DNA from: an uncultured Clostridia bacterium
GTDB lineage: Bacteria > Bacillota > Clostridia > Christensenellales > Borkfalkiaceae
Direction of reading: 5' to 3'
Assembly: GCA_947595585.1 (NCBI GenBank)
Contig: CANQET010000009.1
Coordinates: 1 to 64,000 of the forward strand
DNA: 64,000 nt
Positions 17,686 through 24,860 of the stretch are shown here, piece by piece. The notes under the pieces were generated by a model, which saw nothing but the letters and a program-made list of their open reading frames with translations, was not told the origin of the DNA and made no database searches. Each line of letters starts with the position of its first letter. The first letter of the stretch is position 1. A program made the position numbers and the translations under genes.

Positions 17686-18275
17686 GAGATCATCGGGCGG
17701 ACGCGCAGCGGAATTCCCACCCCATCCGCAACTTTTCGGCATGCGGCGACCTTCTCTTCCCCGATGCAGTCGACGACGGAAAACCACACATTCAGCCCCG
17801 CCGCCTTGGCGCGTCTTGCAAAATCGAGCAAAATGGAGAACCCCTCTTCCTTATAGATCGAGCGGCAGACTTCGTTGTAGCCCTGCGCGTCGGGCATGTT
17901 CAGCGAGACGTTGATGCCGTCGAGCCTGCCCGCAAGGTCGGGCACGATGTCCCTTCCGCAGATGGCGCTGCCGTGGCCGTTGGTGTTGAGGCGGGTCTTC
18001 CCGCCCTGTGCGTGGACGGCGTCTGAAATCTTGCAAAGCGCGTCGAGACGGTAGGTAGGCTCCCCGTAGCCGCAAAATACGATCTCGCGGAAGCGCTTGG
18101 GGTCTCCGATCTCGGAGAGCACCTCTTCCGCCGTCGGTTCGCCGCCGCGTAGCCAAAGCGCGTAACCCTCGTAGGTCTCCTTCCCGCGTACGCAGAACGT
18201 GCAGCGGTTGGAGCACCGGTTGGTGAGGTTCAGATACAGGCTTTCGCCGATTTTATAGGTATAGGTGTCCTTCAT
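17682..18275 (-). CDS. TatD-associated radical SAM protein
   Basis: A 197-residue radical SAM enzyme. The true start is 18275 (MKDTYTYKIGESLYLNLTNR), overlapping the TatD stop by ATGA; the longer track ORF reads TatD in another frame. CSNRCTFC at about residues 22-29 is the CxxxCxxC [4Fe-4S] site. GYGEPT further on is a SAM-contacting motif. Proteins of this size, encoded right after tatD, form a recognised family (TatD-linked radical SAM protein) whose reaction is unknown to me. Its place between tatD and rsmA suggests a nucleic-acid or RNA-related task (inference). Confidence 0.88.
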   Translation of the reverse strand: MKDTYTYKIGESLYLNLTNRCSNRCTFCVRGKETYEGYALWLRGGEPTAEEVLSEIGDPKRFREIVFCGYGEPTYRLDALCKISDAVHAQGGKTRLNTNGHGSAICGRDIVPDLAGRLDGINVSLNMPDAQGYNEVCRSIYKEEGFSILLDFARRAKAAGLNVWFSVVDCIGEEKVAACRKVADGVGIPLRVRPMIS

Positions 18276-19030
18276 TTTTGCTGTAATTTGGGGAAGAGGC
18301 GCATGGCGTTTTCGCGGACGGCGGATGTAAATTCCTCCACGGAAAGGCCCTTGAGCGCCGCCAGCCGCGCTGCGATATGGGGGATATTCGCGGGCGTGTT
18401 CTTCTCCCCGCGGAAGGGGGACAGGTAGGGGCTGTCCGTCTCGGTGAGGATGCGGTCTATGGGGCAGCGGAGGGCGCTCTCTAAGGCCTTTCGCGCATTT
18501 TTGAAGCACACCACCCCGCCGAAGGAGACGTAGCCACCGAGCGCGAGAAAATCTTCGAGGACTTCGGCGCCGTAGCTGTAGCAGTGCATGAGGAAGCCGT
18601 GCCGCAATAGCTGCTTGGAGGCGCGGAGCAGTTCGAGCGTCTCGGAGCAGGCGTCGCGGGAATGGATCTCGAGGGGCAGGCCGAGCGCATCCGCAAGGGC
18701 GATCTGGCGAAGAAAACAAGCACGTTGTGCCGCTTTTTGGTCGGTCCCGTAGTGGAAGTCCAGCCCGATCTCGCCGACGGAGACGCACTTTTCCTCACTT
18801 GCGAGCGAGAGAAATTCCGCCTCGTCGAAGGGCTCGGCCGCAAATTCGGGATGGACGCCCACCGTAAAATAGCACCCTTGGAGCGATCTTGCGATCTCGA
18901 GATGCATGCGGGCGTGTTTGAGCGTATCGGCGGCGAGGATCACGGTGTGCACCCCCACGCTTTGGATCTTCTCCCATTCGGCGGGAATTTCGTACCCCTC
19001 CTCCGCAAAATGGGCGTGGACGTCGATCAT
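18272..19030 (-). CDS. tatD: TatD-family metal-dependent hydrolase/DNase
   Basis: A 252-residue TIM-barrel amidohydrolase-type enzyme. TatD proteins act as 3'-5' exonucleases on DNA, and some have been tied to RNA or D-aminoacyl-tRNA turnover. The start is 19030, overlapping the metG stop by ATGA. Metal ligands are visible in VHAHF (residues 4-8), GEIGLDFHYG (about 96-105), LPLEIHSRDA, MHCYSYG and ILTETDSPYL. The tight metG-tatD linkage is common in Firmicutes. Nothing odd was seen. Confidence 0.93.
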   Translation of the reverse strand: MIDVHAHFAEEGYEIPAEWEKIQSVGVHTVILAADTLKHARMHLEIARSLQGCYFTVGVHPEFAAEPFDEAEFLSLASEEKCVSVGEIGLDFHYGTDQKAAQRACFLRQIALADALGLPLEIHSRDACSETLELLRASKQLLRHGFLMHCYSYGAEVLEDFLALGGYVSFGGVVCFKNARKALESALRCPIDRILTETDSPYLSPFRGEKNTPANIPHIAARLAALKGLSVEEFTSAVRENAMRLFPKLQQK

Positions 19031-20982
19031 CGTACCGTCGCTCCGCTCGCCACGAGCCGCTCGGGCGAGACAAGGGAGAGGTTGCCCTCGCCGTCTTCGG
19101 CGCAGAGGATCATGCCCTCCGAGAGGACGCCGCACAGCTTCACGGGCTTCAAATTGGTGACGACGACGACCTTCTTCCCCACCATTTCCTCGGGGGTGTA
19201 GTATTTTGCGATGCCCGAGACGACCGAACGAAGCGCATCGCCGATCTTCACCGTCTCATGCAGCAGTTTTTCGCTCTTTTTAACCTTTTCGCAGGCGACG
19301 ACTTCGCCCACCTTCAGCTCGAGTTTTTGGAAGTCTTCAAAGGCGATCTCGGGCTTCTTTTCGGGCGCATTTTGGGGAGCAGGGGTGGATTTTTCGGGGG
19401 CAGGTACGGCTTTTTGGGCGTTTTTGCAGAGCGCTTCGACCTCAAGAAGTTCCTTCTTTACGTCGATCCGCGGGAAGACGGGCGGAAGTTTTTCGACGGG
19501 GGTCCCCTCTTTGCTTACGCCGAAGACGGGCTCCGTCGGCGCGGTGCAGCCGAAACTTTTCAGGATCTTCTCCGTCGCCGCGGGAAGGAAGGGGCGGAGC
19601 AGTTCGCAGCAGATGCGCACCGCCTCGGCGAGGTTGTAGAGCACGGCGCCGAGACGCGCCCGCTTTTGCGGGTCCTTGGCGAGCAGCCACGGCGTCGTTT
19701 CGTCGATATATTTGTTGGCACGGTCGATGACGGCAAAGATCTCCGCAAGCGCGTCGGGCGCATTCAGGGCGCCCATGGCGGCGTCGACACGGGCATAGAG
19801 CCCTTCACACATCGCGATAAGATCTCCGTCCGGGCCCTCTTCCGCACCACGGGGGGGAAGGGCGCCGAAGTTTTGCACGATCATCGCCTGCGTCCGCGAG
19901 ACGAGGTTGCCGAGGTCGTTGGAGAGATCCGCATTGATGCGCAGAAGGAAGCGCTCCGTCGTGTATTCCCCGTCGCTGCCGAAGGGGATCTCGCGGAGAA
20001 GATAGTATCTTACGGCATCGGCGCCGTACCGCTTGACGAGGGCATAGGGATCGGTGAGCTCGGGGCGGGCGTTCTCCTTGGATTTGGAGAGCTTCTCACC
20101 GCCGATGAGCAGCCACCCATGCCCGTAGATGTGTTCGGGAAGCGGTTCGCCGAGCGCCATAAGAATGGCAGGCCAGATGATGGCGTGGAAGCGCACGATC
20201 TCCTTGCCCACCATGTGCAGATCTGCGGGATAGAATTTTCGATACAGGCTGTCGTCCTTCGTGCCGTAGCCGAGGGCGGAGACGTAGTTGGAGAGGGCGT
20301 CGATCCAGACGTAAGCCGTATGCTTGGGATCGAAGGGAAGGGGGATGCCCCACTTCACCGTCGTGCGGGAGACGGAGAGATCGGAAAGCCCCGCTTTCAG
20401 GAAATTATTCACCATCTCGTTGACGCGGGAACGGGGACGCAGGAAGTCCGGCTTCTCCTCGTAGAGCCGCAAAAGACGGGGGGCGTACTTCGATAAACGG
20501 AAGAAATAGCTCTCCTCTTTTTGCAGCGTGACCTCTCTTCCGCAGTCGGGGCACTTGCCCTCTTTGAGCTGGGTCTCCGTCCAGAACGCTTCGCACGGGG
20601 TGCAGTAGTACCCCTCGTACTCGGCCTTGTAGATATCGCCGCTCTCATAGAGTTTTTGATAGATGTGCTGCACACAGGCGACGTGATCGGGATCGGTCGT
20701 GCGGAGGAAACGATCGTACTCCACATCGAGAAGCCGCCACATATCCTTGAGCTCGGCGACCAAGGGGTCGATGAACGCACGGGGGGTGATGCCCCGCTTC
20801 GCCGCCTCTTTTTCTACCTTTTGGCCGTGTTCGTCCGTCCCGGTGAGGAAGAAGACCTCTTCTCCCTTCATCTTGTGAAAACGGGCGAGGGCGTCGCAGA
20901 TGACCGTCGTATAGCAGTGCCCGATGTGCCAATTGCCGCTCGGATAATAGATGGGTGTGGTGATGTAGTATTTCTTTGCCAT
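19027..20982 (-). CDS. metG: Methionine--tRNA ligase
   Basis: A 651-residue class I enzyme charging elongator and initiator tRNA-Met. It shows HIGH at 19-22, a zinc knuckle (CTPC at about 127 and CPDCG at about 143) and KLSKSK at about 296 (the KMSKS loop). The helical anticodon domain is followed by a linker rich in A, P and K. A C-terminal EMAPII-like tRNA-binding domain covers about 545-651 (GEVVACEKVKKSEKLL). This is the usual dimer-forming Firmicute form. It heads the four-gene chain with tatD, the radical SAM gene and rsmA. Confidence 0.97.
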   Translation of the reverse strand: MAKKYYITTPIYYPSGNWHIGHCYTTVICDALARFHKMKGEEVFFLTGTDEHGQKVEKEAAKRGITPRAFIDPLVAELKDMWRLLDVEYDRFLRTTDPDHVACVQHIYQKLYESGDIYKAEYEGYYCTPCEAFWTETQLKEGKCPDCGREVTLQKEESYFFRLSKYAPRLLRLYEEKPDFLRPRSRVNEMVNNFLKAGLSDLSVSRTTVKWGIPLPFDPKHTAYVWIDALSNYVSALGYGTKDDSLYRKFYPADLHMVGKEIVRFHAIIWPAILMALGEPLPEHIYGHGWLLIGGEKLSKSKENARPELTDPYALVKRYGADAVRYYLLREIPFGSDGEYTTERFLLRINADLSNDLGNLVSRTQAMIVQNFGALPPRGAEEGPDGDLIAMCEGLYARVDAAMGALNAPDALAEIFAVIDRANKYIDETTPWLLAKDPQKRARLGAVLYNLAEAVRICCELLRPFLPAATEKILKSFGCTAPTEPVFGVSKEGTPVEKLPPVFPRIDVKKELLEVEALCKNAQKAVPAPEKSTPAPQNAPEKKPEIAFEDFQKLELKVGEVVACEKVKKSEKLLHETVKIGDALRSVVSGIAKYYTPEEMVGKKVVVVTNLKPVKLCGVLSEGMILCAEDGEGNLSLVSPERLVASGATVR

Positions 20983-20998
20983 AAGTTACCTCACGACC

Positions 20999-21027
20999 AT
21001 TATACCGCAATCTTTACGAAAAGTAAA
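20999..21027 (-). promoter_or_regulatory. Promoter of the metG operon
   Basis: TTTACT and TATAAT with a 17-base spacer, giving a leader of only about 10 bases before the metG ATG. Confidence 0.65.
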
Positions 21028-21037
21028 ATTATTTGCG

Positions 21038-21138
21038 TCCCCCTCTTGCAAATTTCCGTCTCCCCCTGCAGATTTCCATATCTCTCTGCAAATCTCCCCG
21101 GCAGATAGACCACGCACCCCCAAATTGGAGGGGGTGCG
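21038..21138. repeat. Three tandem 20-22-bp units and a 9-bp hairpin upstream of metG
   Basis: On the minus strand three imperfect units of the form GGAAATxTGCAxxGGGGAC lie head to tail (21038-21103), directly upstream of the metG -35. Beyond them CGCACCCCC/GGGGGTGCG (21113-21138) forms a perfect 9-bp stem just after the rsmF stop, with no T-run. The first may be a binding array for a regulator. The second may end the rsmF transcript or be a piece of the CCCCCTCC repeat family. Confidence 0.45.
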
Positions 21139-21153
21139 CAGGCGATAGGCAAT

Positions 21154-22440
21154 TCAGCTGATCTTGCGGAGGGCTTTGGGGAGGTGGTTCTTGATGACGC
21201 CGCGGACGCATTTGCCCCAGCCGAGGGGAAATTCTTCCACGCAGACGACGCACCAGCCGTCCGAAAGTTCCCCTTCGAGCGTCTCGCCGCGGAGATACTT
21301 CTCCGCCGCCGCGCGGGAGAGCGAAACTTTCCGCTTCGCCCCTTTCCCGTAGGCCATGGCGAGGGCGTGGGCGGGTTTGAAAAATTTTCCGTCCCATTCC
21401 CCGAGCTCCACACCGAGGCGAAGGAGCGTCGCGCCCGTAAGGTCGGGCATGCCCATGGGGACGCGGTACATCCTGCCGTCTGCAAGGGTATGGATGGCCC
21501 CTTCGAAGGGGGAAGAAAAGCAGGCCTCCCAAAAGGCGGAAAACGCCCGCTCCGCCTGCGGATCCCGCAGCACAGGGAAGGGTTTTTTGTACCCCATATC
21601 CTCATTTTGCTTCTCGAGCAGGGCGCAGTAGTGCCCTTCGCCGCGGACGAGATGGGGATAGAGCTTCTTCTCCTCGAGAAGGGAAAAGGCGGGGTGCCTA
21701 TGTAGAAATCCGGCGATCTGCAGCTCGTCCTCTTCCTCGGCGAAGGTACAGGTGGAATAGATGATCCTTCCGCCGCCCGAGAGCATGCTTGCGGCGTGCT
21801 CCAAGATCTCCCTCTGCCTTGCGGCGCAGCGGGCGACGTTTTCCTCGCTCCATTCGGGAATGGCGTTCTCCTCCTTCTTGAACATGCCCTCCCCCGAACA
21901 GGGGGCGTCGAGCAGGATAAGATCGAAATATGCGGGAAAACGGGCGGCAAGGGTATCGGGGGAAGCGCTCATCACGGCACAATTTGCGATGCCCATGCGC
22001 TCGACGTTCTGCGCCAGGATCTTCGCACGCGTATAGTTGATTTCATTGGAAAGAAGTACTCCGTCCCCCGCCATTTGTGCCGCGATCTGGGTAGTCTTCC
22101 CGCCGGGTGCGGCGCAGAGATCGAGGACGCGCGTCTTCCTGCAGCGCTTTGCAAGCTCGCCCACCGCCATCGCAGAGGGCTCCTGCAGATAATACAGCCC
22201 CGCAAAGTGGTAGACATCGGCCCCCGGTTTTTCTTCGCGGATGTAGAAGGCATTCTGCTCCCAAGGCACGCCCTCCCCGAGGGGGAAGGGCGTACGCGCG
22301 GCAAACTCCTCCGCGGAGAGCTTGCCCGTGTTGACGCGCAGCCCCTTTTCGGGCGGTTTTTCGTAAGATGCCAAAAAGGCGGGGAAGTCCGCCCCCAGCC
22401 TTTTTTGCATGCGTTCTATGAATTTTTCGGGCAAATTCAC
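21154..22440 (-). CDS. rsmF: RsmB/NOP-family RNA (cytosine-5-)methyltransferase
   Basis: A 428-residue SAM-dependent rRNA/tRNA m5C methyltransferase. The start is a GTG at 22440 overlapping the stop of the exonuclease gene (GTGA). AAPGGKTTQ at about 112 is the SAM loop. The two family cysteines are visible in DAPCSGEGMF (about 181, release) and YSTCTF (about 230, catalytic). The C-terminal 130 residues match the RsmF/YebU-type tail rather than an N-terminal NusB-like domain. It is the last gene of the serS transcript. RsmF is the best guess; the exact target base cannot be read from sequence. Confidence 0.88.
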   Translation of the reverse strand: MNLPEKFIERMQKRLGADFPAFLASYEKPPEKGLRVNTGKLSAEEFAARTPFPLGEGVPWEQNAFYIREEKPGADVYHFAGLYYLQEPSAMAVGELAKRCRKTRVLDLCAAPGGKTTQIAAQMAGDGVLLSNEINYTRAKILAQNVERMGIANCAVMSASPDTLAARFPAYFDLILLDAPCSGEGMFKKEENAIPEWSEENVARCAARQREILEHAASMLSGGGRIIYSTCTFAEEEDELQIAGFLHRHPAFSLLEEKKLYPHLVRGEGHYCALLEKQNEDMGYKKPFPVLRDPQAERAFSAFWEACFSSPFEGAIHTLADGRMYRVPMGMPDLTGATLLRLGVELGEWDGKFFKPAHALAMAYGKGAKRKVSLSRAAAEKYLRGETLEGELSDGWCVVCVEEFPLGWGKCVRGVIKNHLPKALRKIS

Positions 22441-23387
22441 GAAAGCTCCTCCTTGAGCGTATCGAGCGGAATGAACGCGGCGCCCTGCCGCATGGCGCTC
22501 TCATAGCGCATGCCCCCCTCGCTCCGTGCGATATACACGTTGCAATCGGAGGGATGGGAGGTATATTTCCCTCCCGAATTGAAGATCGAGGCCACGAGCT
22601 TGACCGACATCGGTACATCGATCTCGACGTCTTTGGCGAAGCAGAACACCTTGCCCTCGAGCGCGCCGCCCTTCTTGCGCCTGTGCATATATTTATTGAC
22701 GTAGCGATAGAATTCCTCGTGCGCACGGTGGTATTCTTCCCGCTCCCGCGCACGGTCGGCAAGGTACTGCTTGAGCCCGGCCGAGTTCTCCTTCACGATC
22801 CTATAGTCTGCGATCTTCCCGCCGCGGATCTTATAGCGGGCGATGAGGCCCTGCACATCGACGCCCTCCCGCTTGCAGAGCGCCTCGCAGACGCGCATGG
22901 TGGCATAGGCGTCGTCGACCGCCCGATGGGGCGTGAAGTCGACGGAGAGCGCCTCGGCCATCACGCCGAGCCCCACCTGCCGCGAAAAATCGTGCTCGGT
23001 GTTCATCCAGAAGAACTGCGTATCGTGGAATTCGAAGCGGAAGGAAGGGAGCTTGTAGCGCTTGGTCTCGAGGTTCAGATAGTTGACGTCGTTCATCGTC
23101 GCATGGCCGAGGACGATGGCGTCGCCGTCCTCGAGCAGGGCTTTGATCCGCCTGTATTCGGCGGGAAAGACGGGGTACTTCTTGAAGTCCTCGTATTCAT
23201 AGGGAAGCACAAGCCCCTCGCCGCCCTTGCGGCCCGTGAGGTGGAACTTCCCCTTGGGGTTGAGCAATATATCCTCGCGGGCGAGGACGTTGAACTTTTC
23301 ATCGGTAACGACATATCCGAATGCGCACATCTTTGCCACGTTCCGATAGACGCAGGCGCACTCGATGTCAAAAAAGACGTACTTCAC
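22437..23387 (-). CDS. DEDDh-type 3'-5' exonuclease with C-terminal BRCT-like domain
   Basis: The start is a GTG at 23387 overlapping the serS stop (GTGA), giving 316 residues beginning MKYVFFDIE. The track ATG at 23411 lies inside serS and adds only eight residues. DIE at about 7-9, GHATMNDVNYL and PHRAVDDAYATM supply the acidic residues and the His of a DnaQ-like DEDDh exonuclease. After a basic linker, the last 75 residues (EGKVFCFAKDVE... to the C-terminus) look like a BRCT fold. The arrangement resembles the nuclease plus BRCT pairing seen in some DNA polymerase III epsilon-like proteins. Substrate unknown; RNA or DNA 3' ends are both possible. Confidence 0.75.
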   Translation of the reverse strand: MKYVFFDIECACVYRNVAKMCAFGYVVTDEKFNVLAREDILLNPKGKFHLTGRKGGEGLVLPYEYEDFKKYPVFPAEYRRIKALLEDGDAIVLGHATMNDVNYLNLETKRYKLPSFRFEFHDTQFFWMNTEHDFSRQVGLGVMAEALSVDFTPHRAVDDAYATMRVCEALCKREGVDVQGLIARYKIRGGKIADYRIVKENSAGLKQYLADRAREREEYHRAHEEFYRYVNKYMHRRKKGGALEGKVFCFAKDVEIDVPMSVKLVASIFNSGGKYTSHPSDCNVYIARSEGGMRYESAMRQGAAFIPLDTLKEELS

Positions 23388-24670
23388 TGCTTGGGCACGA
23401 TCTCCTTGCAACCTCCCATGTAGGGACGTAAGACTTCGGGAATATCCACGCTCCCGTCGGCGTGCAGGTGGTTTTCGACAAACGCGATGAGCATGCGCGG
23501 CGGCGCGACCACCGTATTGTTGAGGGTATGGGCGAATTTATTGCCCCCCTCGCTCTTATAGCGGATGCCCAGCCTTCTCGCCTGTGCATCGGTGAGGTTG
23601 GAGCAGGAGCCCACCTCGAAATACTTCTTCTGGCGGGGCGACCAAGCCTCGACGTCGCAACTTCTGTATTTGAGATCGGCGAGATCCCCCGAGCAGCACT
23701 CGAGCTGGCGGCAGGGGATGCCCATCGAGACGAAGAGCTCCACCGTGTAGCGCCACATCTTCTCGTACCACGCCTCGCTCTCTTCGGGCTTACAGATGAC
23801 GATCATCTCCTGCTTCTCGAATTGATGGATGCGGTAGATGCCCCGCTCCTCGATGCCGTGCGCCCCCTTCTCCTTGCGGAAGCAGGGCGAATAGCTCGTG
23901 AGCGTCAAGGGAAGGTCCTTCTCCTCGAGGGTTGTATTCATGAATCTTCCGATCATGGAGTGTTCGCTCGTGCCGATGAGGTACAAGTCCTCCCCCTCGA
24001 TCTTATACATCATGCCGTCCATCTCCTCGAAGGACATCACGCCCGAGACGACGTCCGAACGGATCATAAACGGGGGGATGCAGTAGGTAAAACCCTTCCC
24101 GATCATGAAATCCCGCGCGTAGGCGAGCACGGCGGAGTGCAGGCGGGCGATATCCCCCGTGAGGTAGTAGAAACCCTGCCCGCTCGTACGCCTTGCGCTG
24201 TCGATATCGATGCCCGCAAGTTTTTGGAGGATATCGAGATGATAGGGCACCTCGAAATCATAGGCCGTGGGCGCGAGGAAGCGCTGCCGCTCGACGTTCT
24301 CGCTGTCGTCTTTTCCGAGGGGAGTATCGGGGGAAATGATGTTGGGGATGCGCATCATCACGGCTTTGAGACGGGCCTCGACTTCGGGCGTCTCCGCCTC
24401 GATCTCTGCAAGACGGGCGGCGTTTTGCGCGACCTGCTTTTTGACCGCTTCGGCCTCCTCCGTCTTCTTCTCGCGCATGAGGCTCCCGATCTGCTTGGAG
24501 AGGGCATTTCGGGAAGCGCGGAGGGCGTCCCCCTCCGTCTGGAGCGCACGGCGCTTTTCATCGAGGGCGAGGGCCTCATCGACGAGGGGCAGTTTTTGCT
24601 CCTGGAATTTTTTGCGGATGTTTTCCCGCACGAGTTCGGGCTGCGTACGCAACAGTGCGATATCGATCAT
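23384..24670 (-). CDS. serS: Serine--tRNA ligase
   Basis: A 428-residue class II synthetase for tRNA-Ser and tRNA-Sec. The long antiparallel coiled-coil arm covers about 25-105. The catalytic domain shows TSYSPCFRKEKGAHG (motif 2) and a C-terminal motif 3 region. Length is typical. It heads a three-gene unit with the exonuclease and rsmF, joined by GTGA overlaps. The ATG at 24670 is preceded by CCGAGGTAGAAG, a weak ribosome site. Confidence 0.97.
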   Translation of the reverse strand: MIDIALLRTQPELVRENIRKKFQEQKLPLVDEALALDEKRRALQTEGDALRASRNALSKQIGSLMREKKTEEAEAVKKQVAQNAARLAEIEAETPEVEARLKAVMMRIPNIISPDTPLGKDDSENVERQRFLAPTAYDFEVPYHLDILQKLAGIDIDSARRTSGQGFYYLTGDIARLHSAVLAYARDFMIGKGFTYCIPPFMIRSDVVSGVMSFEEMDGMMYKIEGEDLYLIGTSEHSMIGRFMNTTLEEKDLPLTLTSYSPCFRKEKGAHGIEERGIYRIHQFEKQEMIVICKPEESEAWYEKMWRYTVELFVSMGIPCRQLECCSGDLADLKYRSCDVEAWSPRQKKYFEVGSCSNLTDAQARRLGIRYKSEGGNKFAHTLNNTVVAPPRMLIAFVENHLHADGSVDIPEVLRPYMGGCKEIVPKQ

Positions 24671-24699
24671 CTTCTACCTCGGAGTATCGTTTTTCTTAT

Positions 24700-24728
24700 A
24701 TTATACAGCATTTTCTCGAGAAAGGCAA
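24700..24728 (-). promoter_or_regulatory. Promoter of the serS operon
   Basis: TTGCCT and TATAAT with a 17-base spacer. The leader is about 25 bases, too short for a T-box. Confidence 0.75.
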
Positions 24729-24800
24729 GCCGCAACGCCCCCTCAATCGCCGTTCCCGCAAAAAAATCCGAAACTTGCCCCCGTTTTTTGGGCTTCTCCT

Positions 24801-24829
24801 TTGACTTCTCCCGAAAACCGTGCTATAAT
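24801..24829 (+). promoter_or_regulatory. Promoter of the P-type ATPase gene
   Basis: TTGACT and TATAAT with a 17-base spacer, divergent from the serS promoter. A short leader with AAGGAGG follows. Confidence 0.8.
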
Positions 24830-24860
24830 AAAGACGAAAAAACCGTAAGGAGGAAAGATT

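Noticed and set aside
18276-18788. N-terminal part of the 368-aa ORF before the radical SAM domain
   Set aside because: Reads the tatD gene in another frame as an Arg-rich text. The true start overlaps the tatD stop.
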